Assembly: GCF_030551255.1 (NCBI RefSeq) | Contig: NZ_CP130630.1 | Span: 4,941,501-5,005,500, forward strand | Length of the DNA stretch: 64,000 nucleotides | Direction of reading: 5' to 3' | Source: Streptomyces sp. NL15-2K | GTDB taxonomy: Bacteria > Actinomycetota > Actinomycetes > Streptomycetales > Streptomycetaceae | Part shown: positions 35,559 to 43,655 of the stretch, piece after piece | Layout: every line of letters starts with the position of its first letter | How positions within the stretch are numbered: position 1 is the first letter of the stretch | The notes under the pieces: model-generated | Database searches by the model: none | Seen by the model: the letters and a program-made list of their open reading frames with translations, nothing else | Told to the model about the DNA's origin: nothing | Position numbers and translations under genes: made by a program

Positions 35559-36470
35559 TCAGTCGACGGAGGCCATGAAGTTCAGCATCCTGCGGTTGAT
35601 CTCCTCCGCGTGGTCGATCTGCGGCCCGTGGCCCGTGTTGGAGATGATCTCGGCTCGGGCGCCGGGGATCAGGCGCGGCACACGCTCCGCCTGCCGTTGC
35701 GGGTGCAGGAGGAGGCTTCGCTTGCCGAGCGCCAGATAGAGCGGAGTCCGGATGGTGGACAGCTCCTCCTCCGACAGGGGAAGCGGCGACGGGCGGCGTA
35801 TGCGGTAGGCACGAACGGCCGTTCTGATCATCGTGCGCAGTTCCGGCACGACAAGGACCGGCTGTTCCAGCCAGGCCGCCAGTCGCGGGCGCAGTGCCTT
35901 GGGCGCGAAGGTCGCGAAGAGGCCGGCGAAGAGCCAGACGAAGAAGCGCAGTCCCACCTTCTCCAGGCCGCCGGGGTCGAGCAAGGTGACCGAGGCGAGG
36001 CGGCCGGGGCTGCGGTGCGCTTGGTTCAGGGCGAGCCATCCGCCGTAGGAGGTGCCGACGAGGTGGACGCGGTCGAGGCCGAGCCCGGCGAGCGTCTCGT
36101 CCAGCCACTGCGCGGCGCGTTCGGGCTGGTGTATGGGTTCGCGCTGCACGCTGCGGCCGGGATCGCCCGGGGTGTCGATCGCGTAGACCGGCCGGTCGGC
36201 GCTGAGGGCCGGGGTGTTCGGGTACCAGATGGCTGAGCAGGAGCCCGCCCCGTGCACCAGGACGACAGGGGTTCGGGACCGGGCGGCCGGGTCCGCGGGG
36301 CCGTAGCGGTAGACGTGCGTGGTGCCGAAGGACGTCTCCACGTCCTGTTCCGCGAGCGCGGGTGCCCCCAGTGCGTAGACCGCATCGCAGGCCGTGAAGT
36401 AGCGCTCCCGCCAGGCATCGCTCACGTAGCGGCCGACATCGGCCTGGGTGCGGGCAGCGGTCTCGGTCAT
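35559..36470 (-). CDS. Alpha/beta hydrolase
   Basis: The product is 303 aa. ATG 36470 follows GGAGGTGG. The fold is clear: oxyanion-hole strand TPVVLVHGAGSCSAIWYPN, nucleophile elbow HLVGTSYGGWLALN (Ser), catalytic His in ISNTGHGPQIDHAEEI. The substrate is unknown; relatives are esterases and C-C hydrolases. It is divergent from a TetR gene with two matching operators between them, so its expression is probably induced by a ligand. Confidence 0.9.
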   Translation of the reverse strand: MTETAARTQADVGRYVSDAWRERYFTACDAVYALGAPALAEQDVETSFGTTHVYRYGPADPAARSRTPVVLVHGAGSCSAIWYPNTPALSADRPVYAIDTPGDPGRSVQREPIHQPERAAQWLDETLAGLGLDRVHLVGTSYGGWLALNQAHRSPGRLASVTLLDPGGLEKVGLRFFVWLFAGLFATFAPKALRPRLAAWLEQPVLVVPELRTMIRTAVRAYRIRRPSPLPLSEEELSTIRTPLYLALGKRSLLLHPQRQAERVPRLIPGARAEIISNTGHGPQIDHAEEINRRMLNFMASVD

Positions 36471-36497
36471 GGCCACCTCCAGCGTCTCGGTTTTCGT

Positions 36498-36534
36498 GAT
36501 ACGAACGTACCACGATTTTTGGTACAGCTGTATC
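36498..36534. promoter_or_regulatory. Duplicated TetR operator GGTAC-N4-GTATC
   Basis: GATACGAACGTACC (36498-36511) is the inverted form of GGTACAGCTGTATC (36521-36534): both fit GGTACNNNNGTATC. Each is a partial palindrome. They lie in the 116-bp gap between the hydrolase and TetR starts, matching two dimers on a divergent promoter. Confidence 0.7.
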
Positions 36535-36586
36535 ATCAAAAGGCCCAACGGGGGCCACAGCAGGAACGACGAGCGGAGACCAGCCG

Positions 36587-37204
36587 ATGCCCAAGCGCGT
36601 GGACCACGCAGAACGGCGCACCGAGATCGCCGAGGCGCTCGTCCGGGTCGCCGGACGACGCGGGCTGCATGCCGTGGGGATGCGCGATGTGGCAGCGGAG
36701 GCGGGCGTATCACTGCGGCTGGTGCAGTACTACTTCCAGACCAAGGAGAAGTTGATGCTCTTCGGGCTCGAGCATCTGGCGCAGAGATTCGGGGAGCGGG
36801 TCTCCGCCCGTGTACGGGCCGCCGGGGACGGCCCTGGTCCGCGCGCGATGGTCGAGGCGCTGCTGATGGCCGCGCTGCCGACAGACGACGAGAGCCGCAC
36901 CTTCCATCACCTCTACACGTCCTACGCCGTTCTGTCCGTGAACGACCGGGCGCTCGCAGCCCAGCCCTTCATCAAGAACCCTGATGCCGCCGAAGACGCC
37001 CTGACCGAACTCCTCCGGCAGGCGCAAGAGGCAGCTCTGCTCGAACCCGGTGTGGACGCACAGTTGGAAGCAGCCGGCCTGCTTGCCATGTCTGCGGGAC
37101 TCGGCACCAGCATCCTCGTCGGCCAGCGCACCCCGGAGTCCGCCACCACCATCCTGGCCCACCATCTGAACCGAATCTTCCGCACCGGTGATGCGGCGAG
37201 TTGA
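36587..37204 (+). CDS. TetR-family regulator
   Basis: The product is 205 aa. The HTH reads GLHAVGMRDVAAEAGVSLRL followed by VQYYFQTKEKLM. The C-terminal domain resembles the BetI-like TetR_C class (DDESRTFHHLYTSYAVLSV). It is divergent from the alpha/beta hydrolase and probably binds the pair of sites at 36498-36534, repressing both genes. Confidence 0.9.
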   Translation: MPKRVDHAERRTEIAEALVRVAGRRGLHAVGMRDVAAEAGVSLRLVQYYFQTKEKLMLFGLEHLAQRFGERVSARVRAAGDGPGPRAMVEALLMAALPTDDESRTFHHLYTSYAVLSVNDRALAAQPFIKNPDAAEDALTELLRQAQEAALLEPGVDAQLEAAGLLAMSAGLGTSILVGQRTPESATTILAHHLNRIFRTGDAAS

Positions 37205-37411
37205 CGGGCGGCCGCCTCACCGCGTGGGAGCCGCTGCCGACGGGGCGGCCGCGCGCCCACGGTCCACTTGGACCGGCCGACCAGACCCTCAGGGCGAAAC
37301 TCACGGGACCGTTGTCACAGCCGTGCGATAGAAAAGCCGTTCGGCCGCGACATCAACCGCAGACACGCGGAGCGATCGCGGCACGGGATTCGACACATCC
37401 CTGGGGGACTG

Positions 37412-38740
37412 ATGTTCAGAAGACGGGCGGCCTGGGCCGCCATCGGCACCGTCGCACTGCTGTTGACCGGCACCCCGGCGGCGAACGCCGTGGAGGGGGA
37501 GGCTCCTGACGTCCGGTGGGCGAGCAGTGTCTCCGACGACCTCGGCACCCTGGCCGTCGGTATCAGTTCCGACAGCGCCATCACGGGAATCACAGCCCAT
37601 ATCGTCTCCGCGGCCACACAGCAGGAAGTCGCCGTCGTGGAGTACGACGCGTTCGGCCTCGTCTCCGGCACACCGGACAACGGCGTGTGGCACACGAAGC
37701 AGCCTCTCGACCTTCCCGACCTGGGCACCTACGACGTCCGCCTCGAGGCCACGGACGCCGACGGCGACCGCACCGTCGACAACTCCGCGGGCTCTCTCGC
37801 CTACTACGTCGCGGCTGTTTTCGAGGACGTGCGCACCGACCGCACGGAGGTCGACACCGACAACCGTCAGGTGCGCGTCGACGGCACCCTGAAGGGACGG
37901 TGGCCGGCGACCCGCGAGCTGAAGCCCCTGGCCGACCACCCGGTGGACCTCGATGTGGACTACTGGACGGAGAACACCGTCCGCACCGACGCGGAGGGCC
38001 GCTTCTCCGGCACGGTCACCGTGAACGACGCGGTGCCGATCCAGGCCGTCTACCGGCACGTCAGCGAGCACCCGTACGTCCTGTACGGCGAGTCCTCGTC
38101 GGTGCGGATCGGCGTCCGGCAGGTGGCCACGCGCTGGACGGTCCAGGCCCCTGCGGAGGCCGGGACGATCGACTTCGGGCAGGAGGTCGCCCTCACCGCG
38201 ACGCTGGAGCGCGAGACCCCGCAGGGCTGGGTTCCCTTCGCGGGCCAGAGCGGTGGGGTGCTGTACGAGTCCTCCTCCGGCGGTCAGTTCGCCAGTGTCG
38301 GCTACTTCACCACCGGTGAGGACGGCAAGGTCAGCTTCACCCACACCCCGTGGGAGACCGGCAGCTTCCGGGTGTCGTCGCGCAGCGACGACCCGTTCAT
38401 CGCCCCCGCCTCCGTGAACAGCGCCCAGATCACCGTGCTGCGTGCCTCGGTCTTCACCTCGTTCTCGGCCACCCGTACGCAGGACCGCAGCGTGCACGTC
38501 GAGGGTGCGATGGACTTCCCCGACGGCTGGACGCCCGCCACCATCCCGGTGCACATCCAGTACTCGCGTGACGGCAAACAGTGGACGGACCTGCTCACGG
38601 CGGAGGCCACCTGGTCCGGCAGCGGCCACGCCTTCTCGGCCGACATCGCCGGTGCGAGGCGCGGTTACTTCCGTGCGCACTTCGAGGGGACGGAGTCGTT
38701 CCGCGCGGCGACTTCGGAGGCCGTGAAGGCGAGCCGGTGA
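37412..38740 (+). CDS. Secreted protein with Ig-like beta-sandwich domains
   Basis: The product is 442 aa. ATG 37412 follows GGGGGA. The signal peptide is MFRRRAAWAAIGTVALLLTG with cleavage near ANA. The mature part is all-beta with repeated Ig-like features: GTYDVRLEATDADGDRT, RVDGTLKGRWPATRELKPLA, KVSFTHTPWETGSFRVSSRS, VEGAMDFPDGWTPATIPVHI. There is no membrane anchor or catalytic motif. I do not recognise a named family; it may bind surface polymers. Confidence 0.75.
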   Translation: MFRRRAAWAAIGTVALLLTGTPAANAVEGEAPDVRWASSVSDDLGTLAVGISSDSAITGITAHIVSAATQQEVAVVEYDAFGLVSGTPDNGVWHTKQPLDLPDLGTYDVRLEATDADGDRTVDNSAGSLAYYVAAVFEDVRTDRTEVDTDNRQVRVDGTLKGRWPATRELKPLADHPVDLDVDYWTENTVRTDAEGRFSGTVTVNDAVPIQAVYRHVSEHPYVLYGESSSVRIGVRQVATRWTVQAPAEAGTIDFGQEVALTATLERETPQGWVPFAGQSGGVLYESSSGGQFASVGYFTTGEDGKVSFTHTPWETGSFRVSSRSDDPFIAPASVNSAQITVLRASVFTSFSATRTQDRSVHVEGAMDFPDGWTPATIPVHIQYSRDGKQWTDLLTAEATWSGSGHAFSADIAGARRGYFRAHFEGTESFRAATSEAVKASR

Positions 38741-39084
38741 ACATCCACGGCTGACATCGACGCCGCCGGGCAGCGACACCTTCAGGTGGTCCTGAACGGC
38801 GTCGGGACCGTCACGTCCAGCCCGTTCCCGTCACTTGGCTGCGGTGCCCCGTACCAAGACGTGCCCGTGCCGCCGCCTCGAGGGGTGGCGGCACGTTCAG
38901 GCCGGTGAGCACACCGCGCAGGACGTGGCGGAGTTCGCGGGTGAGCTGTAGAACTCCGGGTTCTCCCTGACCGTACGTTCCAAGCGGTAAGGCGACCGGG
39001 CGCTCTCCTGGACGGACACTCCTTCGGGCACCAGCAGAGCCGTGCCCTCCAGCTGTTCGTCGTCGATGGTGGCGGGCGTGGCCT
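38741..39084. other. Gap without a supported gene
   Basis: I see no reading frame with recognisable product in these 344 bases. The end borders the integrase-like relic, so it may be part of the same decayed region. Confidence 0.45.
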
Positions 39085-39213
39085 TTGACGCCGTACGCGG
39101 CGCGGGTCTCCGGCGACCTCTTCGGTGTCCACAGGAACACCGCGACCCAGTGGGCGGCGCTCGCCCAGGACAGCTGGGCCGGCTACCTCGCGGCCCTCAG
39201 AACTACCGAATAG
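39085..39213 (+). pseudogene. Possible integrase C-terminal relic
   Basis: The frame reads YAARVSGDLFGVHRNTATQW followed by AALAQDSWAGYLAALRT and a stop. It resembles the closing helices of Streptomyces phage-type integrase proteins, where a short HTH-like stretch (L-G-I-H-T-A) precedes the end. No start and no upstream domain are found. Confidence 0.4.
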
Positions 39214-39424
39214 GCACTTCACTTCAGACCGAAAGCCGACGGCGCGCCCCCACCATCATGCAGGCCTGCTCCTGCTCTCGACGAGAGTCGTCCGGCGGTA
39301 GCTGGAGTTCTGTCGGTATCTCGGCGAGACGGCTGCCTTTCGTCTGCCGAACCCTTTCTCCAGTTGGCGGGCGCGACAGGCCCCTGCGACCAGCGGACTT
39401 CCCGATTCGCCGGTCACGAACTTG

Positions 39425-39445
39425 ACCTTGACACGGTGACAAGGT
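39425..39445 (+). promoter_or_regulatory. MerR-type operator, near-perfect 21-bp palindrome
   Basis: ACCTTGACACGGTGACAAGG plus T: outer arms ACCTTG/CAAGGT and inner CAC/GTG are symmetric, 18 of 21 positions. A TTGACA (39428-39433) inside it could be the -35 element. MerR regulators bind such sites within the promoter spacer. It lies ahead of the HEAT/MerR gene pair. Confidence 0.7.
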
Positions 39446-39464
39446 TTTCGATTGGGCGCAGGAG

Positions 39465-40235
39465 GTGGTCCCGATCGACACGACCGACGTAACCCCGCAG
39501 AACACCCGTGTGACCAACGCCCTGGGCGCCGAGGACTCGTCGGTCCGGCTTCGGACGGCCCTGGCGGTCGGCTCGAACCCCGACCCTGTGTTCTTGGAGA
39601 TGCTCGTCGAGCGGTGCGCGGTCGAGCCGGACTTCTTCGTACGAGACATGCTGTCCTGGGCGCTGACCCGTCTCCCGCCGGAGATCGGTCTGCCCCGGAT
39701 CCGCCAGGAGCTCGACTCCGAGCGTACCCAGGCCCGCAGCCAGGCGCTGCACACACTCTCCAAGATCGGCGACAAGAGCACGTGGGCCTGGATCACCCGC
39801 GACATGCTGCGGGACGCCGACGACGAGGTCGCGCGGACTGCGTGGCGCGTCGCGGTCGTCCTCGTGCCTGAGGACGAGGAGAAGGACCTGGCCGACGAAC
39901 TGGTTCTGCAGCTCGGCCGTGGCGACCGCCATGTGCAGCTGAGTCTGAGCCGGGCCTTGGTCGACCTCGGTGACGTGATCAAGCCCGCGCTGGAGAGGGC
40001 CGCGGAGAGTTCCGACCCGGCGGTGGCCGCGCACGCCCGTGCCACCGAGCTGCTCTGGCAGAACCCGGGGACCGGTTTCGACGTGGCCCTCGACGAGGCG
40101 AAGCGCGTGGTCGCACTCGGCCCGGAACGAGCCGCTGCCGCCGCGGCTGCGTCAGCAGGCACCGAGACCTCGGAGACCGCCGAGCCCGCGGAGACGACCG
40201 AGCCGATGGAGGCCGCGAAGGCAGCAGAGGCCTAG
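39465..40235 (+). CDS. HEAT-repeat protein, partner of MerR-HEAT regulator
   Basis: The product is up to 256 aa. HEAT-like helix pairs fill residues 15-205 (ARSQALHTLSKIGDKSTWAW, DADDEVARTAWRVAVVLVP, HVQLSLSRALVDLGDVIKPA), followed by an Ala/Glu-rich tail. The start is odd: GTG 39465 overlaps its own AGGAGG, so it cannot use that site; ATC at 39474 (IDTTDVTPQN) has ideal spacing and matches how I recall homologues beginning. It ends 11 bases before the MerR start and probably works with it. Confidence 0.75.
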   Translation: MVPIDTTDVTPQNTRVTNALGAEDSSVRLRTALAVGSNPDPVFLEMLVERCAVEPDFFVRDMLSWALTRLPPEIGLPRIRQELDSERTQARSQALHTLSKIGDKSTWAWITRDMLRDADDEVARTAWRVAVVLVPEDEEKDLADELVLQLGRGDRHVQLSLSRALVDLGDVIKPALERAAESSDPAVAAHARATELLWQNPGTGFDVALDEAKRVVALGPERAAAAAAASAGTETSETAEPAETTEPMEAAKAAEA

Positions 40236-40246
40236 GAGTGCGCGGA

Positions 40247-41323
40247 TTGCTGATCGGCGATGTGGCCCGCCGCTCCGGGGTGAGCACCCGGATGCTGCGG
40301 CACTATGACGCCCTGGGGTTGGTGCGGCCCACGGGCCGCACTGTCGGTGGCTACCGCGAGTACTCCGCCGAGGATGTCCGCAGGATCTTCCACGTGGAGA
40401 GCCTGCGGTCCCTCGGGCTCTCGCTCAAGCAGATCGGGCGCGCGCTGGAGGACCCGGCCTTCACACCGTCCGCCCTGGTCAGCGACCTCATCCGGCGGAC
40501 TGAGGACCGCCTGGCGCGGGAACGGGAGCTGCTCGAGCGGCTCCGTGCGATCGACGCGTCGGCGCCCACCGACTGGCAGGGAGTACTGCGCATCGTCGAA
40601 CTCATGCGGGAACTCAACTCGACCAGCGCCGCGCGCAGACAGCAGGCCGTCCTGGCCCGCCCGGAGGACGTGTCGGTACCCGCCGAACTGCTGGCCGGGG
40701 CGGTCCTGACCGAATCCGACCCGCACGTCGCAGGCGCCCTGCGCTGGGCGCTCGCCCGAGCGGGCGGCGACGGCGTGGCGACGCTGACCGCCGGCACGCA
40801 CTCGGAGGATGCCGACATCCGGCGGCGCGCGGTGCTGGCAATCGCCGAGATGTCTGAGGCTCCGGGTGCTGTCGAGGTGCTCGCGAACGCCCTCGGTGAC
40901 GCGGACACGACGGTGCGCAGGCACGCTGCTCTGGCTCTGGGCAGGCAGGGCGTGGCCGCGGCCGTGCCCACACTCGTCAGCATGGTGGTGGAGGGCTCCA
41001 ACGACGTGGACGCGGCGGAGGTTCTGGGAACGCTGTCCCTGGACCCCGCGTGCACGGATCGGATCACGACCGCCCTGGTCGACGAACTGGCCGCGCCCAC
41101 CGCGGACTCCGCGACGCGGATCCGCCTTACCCAGGCGCTGGTCGAGCTCGCGGGAACCACCGCGCAGGAGGTCCTGCGCCGACTGGCCCACGACGACGAC
41201 AGCGCTGTCGCCCTCGTCGCCTCGTCCCTTGTCGGAGTTCTCAAGGACCAGTCCCTCGAAGACCGAGCTGACGAGCATTCGTGCACACCGCAGGTGCGTC
41301 TCGGACCGGGAATCGCCGGGTGA
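40247..41323 (+). CDS. MerR-family regulator with C-terminal HEAT repeats
   Basis: The product is about 358 aa. I prefer TTG 40247 (LLIGDVARRSGVS), 8 bases after AGGAG, over GTG 40238, which overlaps that site. The MerR HTH (VSTRMLRHYDALGLVRPTGR, GGYREYSAEDVRRIFHVESL) is followed by a dimer coiled coil. Residues ~140-345 are HEAT repeats (AVLAIAEMSEAPGAVEVLA, RRHAALALGRQGVAAAVPTL). MerR proteins with HEAT tails are uncommon outside actinomycetes. It probably binds the palindrome at 39425 and may interact with the HEAT protein upstream. Confidence 0.88.
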   Translation: MLIGDVARRSGVSTRMLRHYDALGLVRPTGRTVGGYREYSAEDVRRIFHVESLRSLGLSLKQIGRALEDPAFTPSALVSDLIRRTEDRLARERELLERLRAIDASAPTDWQGVLRIVELMRELNSTSAARRQQAVLARPEDVSVPAELLAGAVLTESDPHVAGALRWALARAGGDGVATLTAGTHSEDADIRRRAVLAIAEMSEAPGAVEVLANALGDADTTVRRHAALALGRQGVAAAVPTLVSMVVEGSNDVDAAEVLGTLSLDPACTDRITTALVDELAAPTADSATRIRLTQALVELAGTTAQEVLRRLAHDDDSAVALVASSLVGVLKDQSLEDRADEHSCTPQVRLGPGIAG

Positions 41324-41439
41324 GCGCCTCGGCCCCCCGGACGCAGGCAGCGGGTCGGTGCTCATACGTCGATCCTCCAGGCAGCGGAATGGCGCAGCCC
41401 TGGAACACTGCCCCTTCACCAGTAGGACATGCTGTTGCG

Positions 41440-41688
41440 TTTCGAGGATGGCTGGTCGGCGCTCGGGAGCGACAGGCCGGCCACCGTGTTGCGATGGCAC
41501 GAGCTTCGCTCCTGACTCGACGTAAGGACGACGCGGCGCGAGCCCTGTTGGAGGCCGACGAGCTGGCGCCGGAGGAGGTGCGAAACACGCCGAGCACGGT
41601 GAACCTGGCCAAGGACGTCGTGGGCGCAACCCCCAACCCTGGGGGCGAGTTGCGTGCGCTGGCCGAGCGCTGTGGACTGCGCGCATGA
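41440..41688 (+). pseudogene. C-terminal remnant of an XRE-type regulator
   Basis: The frame reads MARASLLTRRKDDAARALLE, then APEEVRNTPSTVNLAKDVVG and LRALAERCGLRA. This is the tail of the long XRE regulators that often sit ahead of a flavoprotein gene in Streptomyces. The HTH and TPR-like body are missing. Its stop overlaps the ATG of the flavoprotein relic, preserving the ancestral gene order. Confidence 0.6.
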
Positions 41689-42008
41689 CTCGCGTGCTCT
41701 ACTTCATCGCCTGCCGTGGGAGTCTGACGTGCTACCGAAGGCGGACGCGATGCTGGTGGAGCCGATGTCGTGCACGACGCTGAACAAGTGGGGCGCGGGG
41801 ATCGCGGACACCGTGGCGATCGGTATCCCGTCGGAGGCGGTGCACATGGGTGTGCCTGTGGTGGCGATGCCGTACTTCAACCAGGCGCAAGGTGCGCAGC
41901 CGGCGGTAGCGCGGTCGATCGCCGTGCTGCGGGACCAGGGCGTTCTCGTTCTCGACGGTCCGGACGGGTACGAGTCGGAACTCTGGGAAAGCCAGGGCCG
42001 CCATGAGT
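41684..42008 (+). pseudogene. Flavoprotein (PPC decarboxylase-like) remnant
   Basis: From ATG 41684 it starts MTRVLYFIAC, the usual N-terminus. After about 30 bases the frame breaks and homology resumes much further along as SDVLPKADAMLVEPMSCTTL, then NKWGAGIADTVAIGI and GVPVVAMPYFNQAQ. Roughly 70-80 residues are deleted. The end is replaced by the IS481 fragment. It cannot make an active flavoprotein. Confidence 0.65.
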
Positions 42009-42013
42009 GAACT

Positions 42014-42263
42014 GCATCGCAGGGTCCCGCTGCGAGCGCTTGTAATCCGGCCGCTTCCGCCGCCGTACTCCCGGCTCCACCAGGCCATGCCGGACCAGGA
42101 TCCGATACACCATCATCCGCGACGGCACCGGGCTCACCGGCCCGGACCGCTCCAGCACAGGAGCGATCCGCCGCGGACCCCACCGGGGATGCTTGCGCCG
42201 CAGCTCACACACAGCCGCCTCCACCTCGGCAGAAGCCTGATGCGGACTGAAACTCGCAGCCAC
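42014..42263 (-). pseudogene. IS481-type transposase N-terminal relic
   Basis: The minus strand reads SAEVEAAVCELRRKHPRWGP, RRIAPVLERSG, MMVYRILVRHGLVEPGVRRR and KRPDYKRSQRDPAMQ, the N-terminal HTH region of IS481 transposases. The DDE core is absent. It adjoins the broken flavoprotein and probably caused its truncation. Confidence 0.7.
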
Positions 42264-42319
42264 GGAGCGTCACGGAGTCCACGTAGGTTTCCGAAGCTCG
42301 ATCGCCGTTTACCGGAAAG

Positions 42320-42883
42320 TCATATTCGGTGCGGTACGGCTCCGTCCTGCCAGCGGTAGAGGTCGCGCAGCAGGGAAATCTCGGCGCCGTGATGGATCAG
42401 CTCCCTGTTGACGTGCAGGACGATGCCCTCCATGGGAAACCGCTCGGGACCCACCGTGGGCGGATTCTCCAGGTCAGTGTCCGAGAGCTCGCGGACCCCA
42501 GCGTTCCATCTCCCATACATCTCATCGAGCTGTTTCAGCGCCTCGTCAGCGGTCCCCGCGTAGGCGAATGTCTGGGAGTCGACGTCCTGGCCGCCGAAGT
42601 GCCAGCCGACCCGATAGCCCAGGCAGGAGACGATGATGTGCGCCAGCCGCCAGGCAATCGTGGTCACCGGTGCCGGCACCGGGTCAGGGGACGCGAAGTC
42701 CATCGTCCATTCCCCCGAACCTGCCGACATCGGTGCGGCCGCCGTGCCACGTGGGCGGATGCTCCAGCAGCCGCGCACCGGCTCCCAGAAGTACTCCTCA
42801 TCGGCAAGACCGTGCAGCCGCGGCCGCAGGTTCTTGTGCCAGTGCCGGTCCAGCTGGTCCGCGAGTCGCTCGCTTCTTGTCAT
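42320..42883 (-). CDS. DinB-superfamily protein
   Basis: The product is 187 aa. A four-helix DinB fold is indicated by ERLADQLDRHWHKNLRPRLH, TTIAWRLAHIIVSCLGYRVG, LDEMYGRWNAGVRELSD and HVNRELIHHGAEISLLRDLY. The His residues in LAHI and ELIHHGAE are the expected metal ligands. Family members are thiol-dependent transferases (mycothiol in actinomycetes) or damage-induced proteins. It stands alone among relics. Confidence 0.85.
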   Translation of the reverse strand: MTRSERLADQLDRHWHKNLRPRLHGLADEEYFWEPVRGCWSIRPRGTAAAPMSAGSGEWTMDFASPDPVPAPVTTIAWRLAHIIVSCLGYRVGWHFGGQDVDSQTFAYAGTADEALKQLDEMYGRWNAGVRELSDTDLENPPTVGPERFPMEGIVLHVNRELIHHGAEISLLRDLYRWQDGAVPHRI

Positions 42884-43225
42884 TTCCGCACCCTACGTAC
42901 AACGGAGATCTGACTGCGACCCTCGCGGGCACCGTCGCCGGCCGTGGGTCTCGGTTTCCGTCTCATTCAGCCCCGTTCACGACCGTCCAAACGGGACCAG
43001 GAGCAGGGCGCGGCCAGTGAGCTGGCCGCCCTTGAACGCAGGTGAACTACCGGGGGTGGACGGTGGACGGTGGGCGAGTGGAAGCAGGGGAAGTGCGGTT
43101 GGCCAACGGCGGCCGGCGGTCGTTGCCAGAACAAGACAGTCAAGGGCACATCGCGCTGCTACCTCCACCAGGACTGACGAACTCCGCATGATCGCCACGA
43201 ATCCGACGACCGGGATCAAGGGGAA

Positions 43226-43301
43226 ATTGGCAGATCTGTTCCACCCCCGCGAAGGAAAACCCCAGGTGAGGTGGCCGTGCCGGTGGAACAGATCTGCCAA
43301 T
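43226..43301. repeat. Perfect 20-bp inverted repeat
   Basis: ATTGGCAGATCTGTTCCACC (43226-43245) is exactly reverse-complemented at 43282-43301, leaving a 36-base loop. No gene overlaps it convincingly. Stem length and lack of a U-tract argue against a simple terminator; it may be a recombination site, a tiny MITE or RNA structure. Confidence 0.85.
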
Positions 43302-43372
43302 AACTGGGTGAGCGTCCGGGCCCGCGCGCAGATCGCGTCGTGACCCGGGGTGGTGGCCTCGGGCAGTCGCCC

Positions 43373-43420
43373 GGAGTCCGGCAGTCCGGCAGTCCGGCAG
43401 TCCGGCAGTCCGGCAGTCCG
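43373..43420. repeat. Tandem octamer GCAGTCCG, six units
   Basis: One imperfect (GGAGTCCG) and five perfect copies of GCAGTCCG follow each other. Such simple repeats vary in number between strains. Confidence 0.9.
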
Positions 43421-43655
43421 GATGGCTACACCACGCGGTGGGACGCCACCCCGGCCGGCCGCTGTGTCTTGCTCTGGTCGAGGGCACCGCCGTCAGTCGA
43501 CCGCGGCCCTGCACCCGGCAAGGCTGGACCGCTTCTGGGCCTCCGGCGCCGCACGGATCGCCGAGGTTCGCGACGGGCGCGGGCGCGGGGCAGGGCAGTA
43601 CCGGGCAGGGCTCATGGTCGTGCGGCGCTCGGGTGCACAACGGTCTCCCCGAGCC

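Larger units (their letters stand above)
42884..43655. other. Gap without a supported gene; contains a long hairpin and a tandem repeat
   Basis: No frame encodes a product I recognise. Its notable content is the 20-bp inverted repeat at 43226-43301 and the octamer repeat at 43373-43420. Confidence 0.55.

Noticed and set aside
43373..43420. Possible CRISPR array
   Set aside because: The units are 8 bp and adjoining with no spacers; no cas genes lie nearby.
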